Shown one piece after another: positions 1 to 8,355 of a stretch of DNA of 64,000 bases. The stretch is taken from positions 121,515 through 185,514 of the forward strand of contig NZ_FAOZ01000015.1 in assembly GCF_001536285.1 (NCBI RefSeq), written 5' to 3'. The notes under the pieces are model-generated. The model saw nothing but the letters and a program-made list of their open reading frames with translations, ran no database searches and was not told where the DNA came from. The position numbers and the translations under genes are program-made. Source of the stretch: Parafrankia irregularis. Lineage in GTDB: Bacteria > Actinomycetota > Actinomycetes > Frankiales > Frankiaceae. Each line of letters opens with the position of its first letter. Position 1 is the first letter of the stretch.

Positions 1-1
1 G

Positions 2-58
2 AAAGTGCTTCCGGCGGAGCAGCTTCTGCTTCGCCAGATACGTTCCAACGCGGAGTGA
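2..58 (+). CDS. possible C-terminal tail of a gene entering from the left edge
   Basis: One plus-strand frame reads 18 codons (ending in RSNAE) and stops with TGA at 56-58. The codons have only moderate G/C at third positions, so coding status is weak. No family can be recognised from so short a tail. The next 540 bases hold no convincing gene, so this would be the 3' end of whatever precedes the window. Confidence 0.2.
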   Translation, partial: KVLPAEQLLLRQIRSNAE

Positions 59-140
59 GTACCGCCAGGCGACAGCCACGGCTCACGCCCCCCTTTCATC
101 GGCCGCATCAGTAGCGACCCGAGGTCTTGGAACGACCATA

Positions 141-160
141 CAGGTTGTACGTACAGCCTG
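141..160. promoter_or_regulatory. 20-bp operator-like palindrome
   Basis: The 20-mer is an inverted repeat matching 18 of 20 positions, built on a perfect core TGTACGTACA with outer arms CAGG/CCTG. The size and symmetry resemble a dimeric repressor site (TetR, GntR or MarR type). No gene start lies close on either strand, so its target is unknown. Confidence 0.35.
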
Positions 161-484
161 CATGTCGATCACGGAATGAGGCCCGGCACACACGTGGGCA
201 AAAGCTGTCGCAGCCGCTCACGGGGACACCGGAAGGCCCGACCAGCCACTTTGACAGTCCATCGGCAATGCCGGAACGACGCAAGGTCACTCGGGGTAGT
301 CAACCGCCGGCGTTTTGAATCACGATGGTCACCCTGCGCTATTCGGATCCGAGTGACGCGGAGCATCCGGCGCGGCCTGACAAATTCATGACACAGACAT
401 CTGCGGCACCTTCGTGAACGCATCTCGCGAGAACACACTGTGGCCCGTGGCCCACCCGGGCGCCAGTCAGGCGGGAGAACACGT

Positions 485-520
485 CGGCGGCCCGGGTACA
501 GGTTCGTACCCGGGCCGCCG
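485..520 (-). terminator. hairpin terminator of the hopanoid operon
   Basis: Perfect 15-bp inverted repeat (485-499 and 506-520) with a 6-base loop, very GC-rich, lying 77 bases beyond the stop codon of the last hopanoid gene. There is no clear U-tract, which is common for actinobacterial terminators. Confidence 0.6.
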
Positions 521-596
521 ATGGTGCTTCGGTAGCCGATGACGCTTCGGTAACGGTGCCAACGGCGCGCGGGAGCCGCAACTCCGCGCGCCGACG

Positions 597-2453
597 TCAC
601 TTCCGTTCTGAAAGCGGTCGGCGGACCTCCTTCGGCAGGTGGAAGGAGATCGACTCCGTCCCCACCGAACGGACCGTCACCGAGGCCGAGCCGAGCCCGG
701 ACAACGCGGCCGTCAGCTCCTCGACGAGCAGCGGCGGAGCCGACGCCCCGGCCGAGATGCCGATGGTGCGCGCCCCGCGCAGCCATTCCAGCTGGACGTC
801 ACCGACGCTCTCCACCAGATGGGCCGCCACCCCGTCGCGCTCGCTGACCTCGACCAGCCGCTTGGAGTTCGAGCTGTTCTCCGAACCCACGACCAGGACG
901 AGATCGGCCTCGGCCGCGACCCGGCGCACCGCGTTCTGCCGGTTGGACGTGGCGTAGCAGATGTCCGCCGAGCCCGGGCCGACCACCGCGGGGAAGCGGA
1001 CCCGCAGGGCGTCCACGACCTCCTCCGCCTCGTCCACGGCCAGCGTGGTCTGCATCAGGTAGGTGACCCGCTCGGGGTCCTCGACCTGCAGGTCCTTGAC
1101 CGACTCGGGTGACTCGACCAGCTGGATCCGGCCCGGCACCTCGCCGAGGGTGCCCTCGACCTCCTCATGGCCGGAATGCCCGATGAGCAGCACCGTGTCG
1201 CCGCGGGCGGTGAACCGGCGTGCCTCCGCGTGCACCTTCTCCACCAGCGGGCAGGTCGCGTCGATGACGTCGAGCCCACGGTCACCGGCCTGGTCCCAGA
1301 CCGCGGGTGCCACACCGTGCGCGGAGAACACGACGGTGGCCCCGGCCGGGACCTCGTCCAGTTCCTCGACGAAGATCGCACCCCGGCTGGCCAGGTCGGC
1401 GACCACATGGGTGTTGTGCACGATCTGCTTGCGCACGTAGACCGGCGCGCCGTGCAGTTCCAGCGCGCGTTCCACGACCTCGATGGCCCGCTCGACCCCG
1501 GCGCAGAACGCGCGCGGCTCGGCGAGCAGCAGGCGGCGGTTGGCCACGGCGTCGACCCAGGCCCGCAGGGCCGGGCCGAGCGCGCTGATCGTGCGCAGAC
1601 CGGTCACCCCACGCCGGAACAGGTCCAGCTTGCCCAGCGGTTCGGCGGGAGTGTCCACGATCACGCGGACCGCCGCGATCGGCCGGTCTCCCGCGCCGGG
1701 CGCGAGAGTCGCGGATTCCATATCCACCGCGATGGCCCCGGTCGCGGCCAGCTCGGTCCGGGCCGCGCCGGTCGCCACCTTCTCGACCGAGACCATCGGG
1801 CCGACGTGAACCCGCAGGCCACCGCGCCGCAGCTCACCGGCGAGCAGCGGCGCTGTCGGGCAGGTGGCGACCACCGTTCCGTCAGCCAGGCGCAGCTCGC
1901 TGGCGACGACAACGTCGCCGGGCCGGGTCTCGGCGGTCAGCCCGCCGGCGAGACCGACGATCGCCAGTGCGTCCGGCCGAGCCTCGCGCACCACCCGGTT
2001 CGCGCGGTGCGCGCGGTCCGGCCCCATCCCGGTCCGCACGATGGTGGTTCCCTCGGGCAGGTCAGCGCGGCTGATCGCGAAGGCCTCCAGCCGGAGCGCG
2101 GCCGCGACCACGAGCCGTTGCGCGCGCGGAGCCGGCTGTACTGGCGACCCCTTGGCACCCGCCGCGCCCGCCGGGCCCGATCCAGGCGCGTCGGGATCCG
2201 CCGGAAGCGACAGCTCCGAGACGGTGTCCGGTGCCTCGACCCAGCGGGCGAGCGCCAGCGGTGAGGCGACGCCGGCCCGCGACGGGCCGCCCGCCGGCGG
2301 AACGGCACCGGCCTGCTCGGGGATCGACGCCCGCGGCGTGACCGTGGTCGGCCCCGGGTTCGTCACCTGGCTGTCACGGTCACGTGAGCTCGAGGAACGC
2401 GCGCCGCCGCCGTGCTCGGCCGCGCCGCCGTTGTCCGCTGCCGGGATGCTCAT
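597..2453 (-). CDS. ispH: fused hopanoid phosphorylase (HpnG-like) and 4-hydroxy-3-methylbut-2-enyl diphosphate reductase (IspH)
   Basis: A 618-residue two-domain protein. Residues 1-108 are a disordered Ser/Pro/Ala-rich leader. Residues about 110-300 are a nucleoside phosphorylase/MTA-SAH nucleosidase-type domain (IVGLAGGL, IAVDMES) as in HpnG, which converts adenosylhopane towards ribosylhopane. Residues about 307-615 are complete IspH, the last MEP-pathway enzyme making IPP/DMAPP: cluster cysteines C317 (AFCAGVERA), C401 (DATCPLV) and C499 (DICYATSNRQ), plus HNTHVV, FSAHGVAP, GHSGHEEVEGT and GSENSSNSKRL. The ATG overlaps the shc stop as ATGA, indicating translational coupling. The fusion joins precursor supply with side-chain processing. 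HpnG and IspH are normally separate proteins; the assignment of both domains is strong, their in vivo substrates are inferred from context. Confidence 0.93.
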   Translation of the reverse strand: MSIPAADNGGAAEHGGGARSSSSRDRDSQVTNPGPTTVTPRASIPEQAGAVPPAGGPSRAGVASPLALARWVEAPDTVSELSLPADPDAPGSGPAGAAGAKGSPVQPAPRAQRLVVAAALRLEAFAISRADLPEGTTIVRTGMGPDRAHRANRVVREARPDALAIVGLAGGLTAETRPGDVVVASELRLADGTVVATCPTAPLLAGELRRGGLRVHVGPMVSVEKVATGAARTELAATGAIAVDMESATLAPGAGDRPIAAVRVIVDTPAEPLGKLDLFRRGVTGLRTISALGPALRAWVDAVANRRLLLAEPRAFCAGVERAIEVVERALELHGAPVYVRKQIVHNTHVVADLASRGAIFVEELDEVPAGATVVFSAHGVAPAVWDQAGDRGLDVIDATCPLVEKVHAEARRFTARGDTVLLIGHSGHEEVEGTLGEVPGRIQLVESPESVKDLQVEDPERVTYLMQTTLAVDEAEEVVDALRVRFPAVVGPGSADICYATSNRQNAVRRVAAEADLVLVVGSENSSNSKRLVEVSERDGVAAHLVESVGDVQLEWLRGARTIGISAGASAPPLLVEELTAALSGLGSASVTVRSVGTESISFHLPKEVRRPLSERK

Positions 2454-4654
2454 CGCGTCGCCCTCCCGGTGAGGCTCACGTACCGGCCGAGGGCTGTCAC
2501 CGGGAAGACCAGCCGGTACAGGTGGTAGTTGATGGAGAAGTCCCAGGGGAAGCCCGTCCCGGTGAACTGCGGCTCGTCCCAGGTGCCGTCCGCGCGCTGC
2601 GTGTCGCACAGCCAGCGGACGCCACGCTCGATCGACTCCCACTCGACGCTGCCGCGCTCCGGCTCCATGGCCAGCAGCGCCAGCAGCGCCCAGGCGGTCT
2701 GCGAGGCGGTCGGCTCGCCGCGTCCGATCCACGAGTCCTCGCGGTAGGAGCGCAGGTCCTCGCCCCAGCCACCGTCGGATGTCTGGTGCTCGACCAGCCA
2801 GTGCGCGGCCGCGAGGATCGCCGGGTGGCTCGCGCTGACTCCCGCGGAGATCAGCGCCGGCACCACGGCACCCGTGCCGTACACGTGGTTGACGCCCCAG
2901 CGGCCGAACCAGGATCCGCCGGCCTCCTGGTTGTCCAGCAGCCACCGGACGGCCCGCTGGGTCATCGGGTGATCGGCCCGGCCGAGCAGCGCGAGCATCT
3001 CGACCATGTGCGCCGTGACGTCCGCCGACGGCGGGTCGACGACCTCACCGAAGTCACAGAACGGGATCTTCGTGACCAGGGTGCGGACGTTGTCCGCGTC
3101 GAAGGCGCCCCAGGCTCCGTTCGACGAGCGCATCCCCACCGACCAGTCGACGCCCCGCTCCGCGGCGGCACGCAGCTCACGGGCGAGCCCCGGGTCGGCG
3201 GCGGCGATGGTGCCGGCCGCGGCGGACTCGGCCGAAGCCGCCGCCGCGGCGGCCGCGGCCGCTGCCGCCGATCCGGGCCCGGAGCCGTCGGAGTGATCCA
3301 CCGGGCCGTGCCCGTCCCCGAGCAGGCGGTGGATGGCGATGACCACCTCGGCGGTGTCGTCGACGTCCGGGTAGAAGTCGTTGTCGAACTCGAAGGCCCA
3401 GCCGCCCGGGGCGAGGGTGGGGCGGCGCACCGCCCAGTCACCGGCGACCCGGACCTCCTCGTCCGCGAGCCAGCGACCAGCCCGCACCATGGCCGGGTCG
3501 TCGCCGGGCAGGCCGGCGTCGGACAGCGCGACGACCGCGAGCGCGGTGTCCCAGACCGGTGACTGGCACGCCTCGATGCGGCGGACCATCCCGTCCGGGG
3601 TCTGCTCACGGATCGTGAACCGGTCGAGGGCGCGGAACGCCATCGAGATCACCGGGTGGTTGAGCGGGTAGCCCATGAGGTGCAGGGCCATGATCGAGTA
3701 GACCATGGGCGGCTGGATCCCGCCCCAGCAGCCGTCCGCCTCCTGCCGGGCGATCACCCACTCGGCCGCGCGGCGCAGCGCGAGGCGGCGCAGCGGCTGG
3801 AAGGGCCGCTTCTCGTAGCGGTGCAGCACCACGTCGAGCCGCTCGAACGCCCCGGCCCAGCTGCGCAGCGGGGACTTCACCGGCTTCGGAGCCGGGACCC
3901 GCAGCTCGTCCAGCGTGAAGCCGAGCGAGCGCACCGGCCGCAGCGAGCCGACGATCGTCAGCGCGACCACGGTCTGGCGGGCCCAACAGGCGAAGTCGTA
4001 GATGTTCAGCGGGAACCAGGGCGGCAGGAAGGACAGCTCCGCGGGCAGCACCGGGATGTCGTCCCAGGACCATTCGCCGAACAGGGCCAGCCAGATCCGG
4101 GTGAACACCCGGGACGCGGCGATGCCGCCGGCGGCACGCACCCACTCGGCCGCGGACCGCATGTGCGGGGCCTGCGGATCGTCACCGGCGAGCCGGAGCG
4201 CGACGTAGGCCTCGATGGTCGTCGAGATGTCGGACGGGCCGCCGTAGAAGGTGGCCCAGCCGCCGTCGGGGAGCTGCTGGGAACGGATCCAGCGTCCGGT
4301 CTCCTGCGCCGTGGCCGGCGTGAGGATGCCGAGGAACTGCCGAAGCATGAGGTCCTCGGCGTCCATGGTGACGTTGGTTTCCAGCTCGCCCTTCCACCAG
4401 CCTTCGTCGGCCTGGAGGGAGAGCAGGTGGTCGCGTCCGCGCGCCAGGGTGTCGACCACCGGGTCACGGTGGGCGTCGGCGGGCTGTGGCTGTGGCTGTG
4501 GTGCGCCGGTCAGCACCGCGGTGCCGGCCTCGAACGGCCCGGCCTCCTCCATCGGCGCCGCCGCCGACGGGGCCGGAACCTGCGGGGCCGGAACCTGCGG
4601 GGTCGGGTGCGCGGCCGTTGGGGCAGCCGAGGACTGGTCCGAAGTCAGGCTCAT
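2450..4654 (-). CDS. shc: squalene-hopene cyclase
   Basis: A 734-residue triterpene cyclase that folds squalene into hopene/hopanol at the membrane. The protonating DXDD motif is visible as DVDDTA near residue 429, and multiple QW repeats (for example QEAGGSWFGRWG, QTSDGGWGEDL, QRADGTWDEPQF) run through both barrels. The ATG at 4654 is preceded by an AGGGGAG ribosome-binding site. Family members are about 630-680 residues; the excess is an N-terminal Pro/Gln/Ala-rich extension with short repeats (APQVP, PQPQPQ) and a polyalanine insert at about 461-490 just after the DXDD region. It is followed by hpnG::ispH with a 4-base overlap and is the central enzyme of the operon. Confidence 0.97.
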   Translation of the reverse strand: MSLTSDQSSAAPTAAHPTPQVPAPQVPAPSAAAPMEEAGPFEAGTAVLTGAPQPQPQPADAHRDPVVDTLARGRDHLLSLQADEGWWKGELETNVTMDAEDLMLRQFLGILTPATAQETGRWIRSQQLPDGGWATFYGGPSDISTTIEAYVALRLAGDDPQAPHMRSAAEWVRAAGGIAASRVFTRIWLALFGEWSWDDIPVLPAELSFLPPWFPLNIYDFACWARQTVVALTIVGSLRPVRSLGFTLDELRVPAPKPVKSPLRSWAGAFERLDVVLHRYEKRPFQPLRRLALRRAAEWVIARQEADGCWGGIQPPMVYSIMALHLMGYPLNHPVISMAFRALDRFTIREQTPDGMVRRIEACQSPVWDTALAVVALSDAGLPGDDPAMVRAGRWLADEEVRVAGDWAVRRPTLAPGGWAFEFDNDFYPDVDDTAEVVIAIHRLLGDGHGPVDHSDGSGPGSAAAAAAAAAAASAESAAAGTIAAADPGLARELRAAAERGVDWSVGMRSSNGAWGAFDADNVRTLVTKIPFCDFGEVVDPPSADVTAHMVEMLALLGRADHPMTQRAVRWLLDNQEAGGSWFGRWGVNHVYGTGAVVPALISAGVSASHPAILAAAHWLVEHQTSDGGWGEDLRSYREDSWIGRGEPTASQTAWALLALLAMEPERGSVEWESIERGVRWLCDTQRADGTWDEPQFTGTGFPWDFSINYHLYRLVFPVTALGRYVSLTGRATR

Positions 4655-4745
4655 CGACGACTCCCCTCGTCGTACAGATGCAGGTACAGGTCGTGCGAAT
4701 GACCGCCGGGCGACCGGCGGGCGGGTACTGCCACCTCGCTCCCCC

Positions 4746-5762
4746 TCAGCGATCTCGTTCGGTCACGAAACGCGCCATGGCCAGCAGCTCCGCCTCGGCC
4801 GACGCCGGGATCGAGATCGAACGCAGCGCGTTCTCACACGCCTTGAGCTGACGGTCCGCCTCGGCCGTCGTCCAGTCGCGGCCGCCGGCGCGCTCCACGA
4901 GAGCGGCGATGTGCTGCAGCTCGGCCTCGGACGACTCGCCCTCACCGGTGAGGAAGGCACGAAGCTCTTCGGCATCGTTTCCACCGGCCTCCAGCGCCAC
5001 CACGACCGGCACCGACTTCTTGCGCGAACGCAGGTCGTTCAGCACCGGCTTGCCGGTCACCGCGGGGTCGCCCCAGATGCCCAGCAGGTCGTCGATGAGC
5101 TGGAACGCGGTGCCGAGCCGGGAGCCGTACTCGGCCAGCCCGTCCACCACCTCACCGGGGGCACCGGCGAGCACCGCACCGAGGGAGGCGGAGCAGGCGA
5201 GCAGCGCGCCGGTCTTCCCGTCCTCCATGTGCAGCGTCTCGGCCACCGAGACGTCCGAGCGGGATTCGAACAGGAGGTCCTCCGCCTGCCCGCGAACGAG
5301 GTCCTGGACGCCGGCGCCGAGGATGACCGCGGCGCGGCGGCCCGGTTCGCCCTCGACCTCCAGCAGGACCTGGGTGGCCAGGCCGAGCAGCGCGTCACCG
5401 GCGAGGATCGCGCCGTCGGCGCCAAAGACCGTCCACGCCGTGGCGCGGTGGCGGCGTTCGGTGTCGCCGTCCATCAGGTCGTCGTGCAGCAGCGAGAAGT
5501 CGTGCACCAGCTCGACCGCGACCGCGGCCGGCAGGCCGACCTCGGCCGGCGCACCGGCGGCCTCGGCGGAGAGCAGGGCGAGTGCGGGCCGGACGAGCTT
5601 GCCGCCGTTGCCGGGCACCGGGTCGCCTGCGGCGTCAACCCAGCCGCGGTGGTAGGCGACGACGTGGCGCAGCCGGGGGTGGAGCCGGTCCACCGTGGCG
5701 CGCAAGGCGGGCACCGTCAGGGCGCGCCCGCGCTCGATCGCTTCCGGAACCGTTGTGGTCAT
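4746..5762 (-). CDS. polyprenyl diphosphate synthase of the hopanoid operon
   Basis: A 338-residue trans-isoprenyl diphosphate synthase. The first Asp-rich motif is DDLMD (in LLHDDLMDGDTERRHR). The second reads DDLLGIWGD, a relaxed version in which the last Asp is shifted. It probably makes farnesyl diphosphate from IPP and DMAPP to feed HpnC/HpnD, although chain length cannot be read from sequence alone. The start codon overlaps the hpnE stop as ATGA. A gap of 91 bases to shc carries a fresh ribosome-binding site for shc. Equivalent genes sit in actinobacterial hopanoid clusters between hpnE and shc. Confidence 0.9.
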   Translation of the reverse strand: MTTTVPEAIERGRALTVPALRATVDRLHPRLRHVVAYHRGWVDAAGDPVPGNGGKLVRPALALLSAEAAGAPAEVGLPAAVAVELVHDFSLLHDDLMDGDTERRHRATAWTVFGADGAILAGDALLGLATQVLLEVEGEPGRRAAVILGAGVQDLVRGQAEDLLFESRSDVSVAETLHMEDGKTGALLACSASLGAVLAGAPGEVVDGLAEYGSRLGTAFQLIDDLLGIWGDPAVTGKPVLNDLRSRKKSVPVVVALEAGGNDAEELRAFLTGEGESSEAELQHIAALVERAGGRDWTTAEADRQLKACENALRSISIPASAEAELLAMARFVTERDR

Positions 5763-7456
5763 ACCGGGAATCCCCCCGTGGACTTGGATGTCACTTTCTG
5801 GGTCGTCGCTGTGTGTGCTGTCGACGAGTCAGCTGCTGCCATGGACTGGGTCGGCACCTCGCCCTGCGACGCACTGTCGTGCGACTCGCCGCCCTGCGAC
5901 TCACTGCCCTGCGACTCACTCCTCGCCGTGGGCGGAACGTGATCGGCCGCGGGCAGTGTGCTCCCCGATACCCCCATGCCGGCGAGCGTCTCACGGGCAG
6001 CAGCGATTCCGCTACGCACGGCACCTTCCATGGTCGCCGGCCAGCCGGTGTCCGTCCAGGTGCCCGCGAGCGCGAATCCGGGCAGAGCGGTCGCCTGATC
6101 CGGGCGCAACCGCAGCGAGCCGGGCGCCTGGTCGAAGGTCGCGGTGCGTTCCCTGGTCACGAAGACCTCGAGCAGCTCCGCCTCGCGCGCGGCCGGGAAC
6201 AGCCGGCGCATCTCCTCGACGAACAGCGCCCGCAGATCATTGGCGGGCTGGTCGATCCACTCCTGCGCCGCCGACTGGGACAGCGCCAGGTACTGCGCCC
6301 CGGGCGGCCCCACCTTCGCCAGCCCGGAGGAGACCGTCCGGTCGAAGATCCACTGGATGGGTGAGCCGACCACGGCGAGCATCGGACTGTCCAGCACCGG
6401 CCGGTCGTAGATCATGTGAATGTTGATGATGGGCGAGACACCCAGCTCACGCAGCCGGGCCCGGTCGACGCCCGAGCCCTCCGGGAGCAGATCGGCGGCG
6501 GCCGGCGGCGGCACGGCGAGCACCACCCCGTCCGCCCGCAGGACCTCTCCCCCGTCGAGGGTGACCTCCCAGCCGGTGGAGGTGCGGACGATGGCCCTGG
6601 CCTTGGTGCCCGTCCGCACGGTGCCGCCCGCGGCCGTCAGCGCGCGCACGGCCGCGTCGCCGTGGAGCTGCTGCAACGGGGCTTCAGGCCAGCCCAGGTC
6701 ACCCGCATCGGCCCCGTCGAGCAGACCGGTGCGGACCACCTTGGCGGCCAGGCCAAGCGACGCCTCGGCGGCCGGGGCGTTCAGGGTCGCGACAGTGAGC
6801 AGCTCCCACAGCGCCTCGGTGGCCGCGGCGCTCTGGCCGTGCCGCTGAAGCCATCCGCCGAACGAGTCTCCGTCCACCTTCGGGTCGCGCTGGTTCAACC
6901 GACCGATCTGGAACGCGGCCAGCGCGGCCCGGAGGCGGTCGGCGAGCGGCAGCGCCCGGTATCCCAGCAGCGCCGGCGCGAGGTGCAGCGGCGCGGGCAG
7001 CGGCACCCGCGTCCGGCGCAGCCTGGTCCGGGTCAGCGAGCCCGCGATCAGCACCTCGACGTCCAGCCGCTGCTGCAGGGTGGTCAGGTGGGTGACGCCG
7101 AGCCGGGCCAGCAGCCCGCGATAGGCGGTGCAGCACCGCATGAAGACGTGCTGGCCGGTGTCGATCCACAGCGAGCCGTCCTGGAACTTGCGCTGGAACG
7201 ACGTGGTCTGGCCGCCCAGGCGCGGCCGGCCCTCCAGCAGCACCGGCCGGGCGCCCTCGTCCGCGGCGACCAGCGCCGCCGCGATACCGGCGAGCCCGCC
7301 GCCGATGACGACGACCCGGCCCCGCCCCGCGTCCCGGCTCTGCCCCTCCGACCGGCCCTGCCCCTCCGACCGGCCCTGCTCGGTGCCGGCGTGGGCGCCG
7401 AGCGAGCCCGCGTCCTCCGACCAGTGGGCCGGTGGCGTGTCCCCCTGTGCGCTCAT
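5759..7456 (-). CDS. hpnE: hydroxysqualene dehydroxylase (squalene-associated FAD-dependent desaturase)
   Basis: A 565-residue flavoprotein of the phytoene-desaturase/amine-oxidase fold. The N-terminal dinucleotide motif VVIGGGLAGIAAA is at about residues 48-60, after a short leader with a duplicated QGRSEGQ segment. HpnE reduces hydroxysqualene to squalene in the HpnCDE route. The ATG at 7456 was chosen because it overlaps the hpnD stop (ATGA); further upstream codons are the out-of-frame shadow of hpnD. The last 60 residues (after GVSGST) are a low-complexity Ser/Gln/Glu tail encoded by short tandem repeats near 5870-5925 and are unlikely to be part of the catalytic fold. Confidence 0.93.
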   Translation of the reverse strand: MSAQGDTPPAHWSEDAGSLGAHAGTEQGRSEGQGRSEGQSRDAGRGRVVVIGGGLAGIAAALVAADEGARPVLLEGRPRLGGQTTSFQRKFQDGSLWIDTGQHVFMRCCTAYRGLLARLGVTHLTTLQQRLDVEVLIAGSLTRTRLRRTRVPLPAPLHLAPALLGYRALPLADRLRAALAAFQIGRLNQRDPKVDGDSFGGWLQRHGQSAAATEALWELLTVATLNAPAAEASLGLAAKVVRTGLLDGADAGDLGWPEAPLQQLHGDAAVRALTAAGGTVRTGTKARAIVRTSTGWEVTLDGGEVLRADGVVLAVPPPAAADLLPEGSGVDRARLRELGVSPIINIHMIYDRPVLDSPMLAVVGSPIQWIFDRTVSSGLAKVGPPGAQYLALSQSAAQEWIDQPANDLRALFVEEMRRLFPAAREAELLEVFVTRERTATFDQAPGSLRLRPDQATALPGFALAGTWTDTGWPATMEGAVRSGIAAARETLAGMGVSGSTLPAADHVPPTARSESQGSESQGGESHDSASQGEVPTQSMAAADSSTAHTATTQKVTSKSTGGFPV

Positions 7457-8355
7457 GCCGCCCTGGCTTCCGATCGGCCCGCGAGGCTTCGGGCCGCCAC
7501 GACGGCCTTCTCCCAGCCGGGCAGCGACAGCCGGCGTTCCAGGACCGCCGTCGGGTCCTGCCGGATGCGCCGGTTGAGCCGCAGGTAGATGCCGGCCATC
7601 GCACCGCAGCAGGCCGCGCTGCGGCGGTCCAGCAGGCCGAGCAGGGCCAGGCCACGCGTGTACCACTCGTCGGCCCGGACCGCACAGTCGCGCAGATAGT
7701 CCACCAGCGCGTCCTCCGGGGCCCCGAGCCGCCCGGCGGCGTCCACCGTCAGCGTGACACCGGCCTTCTCCAGCTCGGTCGACGGCAGGTAGATCCGCCC
7801 GTTGAGCAGGTCTTCGCGAACATCGCGCAGGATGTTGGTCTGCTGCAGCGCCACGCCGAGGGCGTCGGCGATCTCGGCCGCCCGGGCGTCACCGGCCGAG
7901 CCCTCCACGCCGAAGATCCCCAGCGAAAGCCGGCCGATCGTGCCCGCGACCAGGCGGCAGTAGCCGACCATGTCCTCGAACGTCTCGTACGTCGCGCCAT
8001 GGACGTCGCTCTCGACGCCGTCCGTGAGCTCGATGAAGGCCTCGATCGGGATGGGGAAGCGCCGCGCGGTGTCCGCGAGGGCGACCATCACCGGGTCGGA
8101 GCTGTTCGTGTCCAGTGCGCGGATGTCGGCGCGCACCTTCGCCAGGCCGGCGAGCTTCTCCTCGGCCGGCAGATCGCCGTCGCCGATGTCGTCGAGCCGG
8201 CGGGCGAGGGCGTAGACCGCCGACAGCGCGCCGCGCTTCTCCGCGGGCAGCAGGCGGATGCCGTAGCTGAAGTTCCGCGCCGCCTCCCGCGTCAGTGCCT
8301 CGCAGGAGGCGTAGGCCTCGGCAACTGTGGAACTGCCCGGTGCACCCGCGCTCAT
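7453..8355 (-). CDS. hpnD: presqualene diphosphate synthase
   Basis: A 300-residue squalene/phytoene synthase-family enzyme. The first substrate-binding Asp-rich motif is in YALARRLDDIGDGD and the second in QQTNILRDVREDLLNGRIYLP, both intact. HpnD condenses two farnesyl diphosphates into presqualene diphosphate. It follows hpnC with an ATGA overlap and precedes hpnE with another, so the three squalene-forming steps are translationally chained. The length is normal for the family and no anomalous extension is seen. Confidence 0.94.
   Translation of the reverse strand: MSAGAPGSSTVAEAYASCEALTREAARNFSYGIRLLPAEKRGALSAVYALARRLDDIGDGDLPAEEKLAGLAKVRADIRALDTNSSDPVMVALADTARRFPIPIEAFIELTDGVESDVHGATYETFEDMVGYCRLVAGTIGRLSLGIFGVEGSAGDARAAEIADALGVALQQTNILRDVREDLLNGRIYLPSTELEKAGVTLTVDAAGRLGAPEDALVDYLRDCAVRADEWYTRGLALLGLLDRRSAACCGAMAGIYLRLNRRIRQDPTAVLERRLSLPGWEKAVVAARSLAGRSEARAA

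Larger units (their letters stand above)
59..596. other. gene-poor stretch left of the hopanoid operon
   Basis: No open frame here has actinobacterial third-position GC bias or recognisable protein content. It contains a 20-bp palindrome at 141-160 and a strong hairpin at 485-520, listed separately. Confidence 0.5.

Noticed and set aside
169..786. Long minus-strand frames over the left gene-poor region and start of the ispH end
   Set aside because: They are Arg/Ala-rich, lack family motifs and overlap the ispH domain in another frame; typical shadows of high-GC DNA.
2454..2945. In-frame N-terminal extension of the hpnG-ispH gene into shc
   Set aside because: The added 164 residues are the out-of-frame shadow of the Shc C-terminus; the ATG at 2453 overlapping the shc stop is the natural start.
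3240..3275. GC-rich trinucleotide run considered as a structural DNA repeat or CRISPR-like element
   Set aside because: It is an in-frame polyalanine codon run inside shc; no spaced repeats exist.
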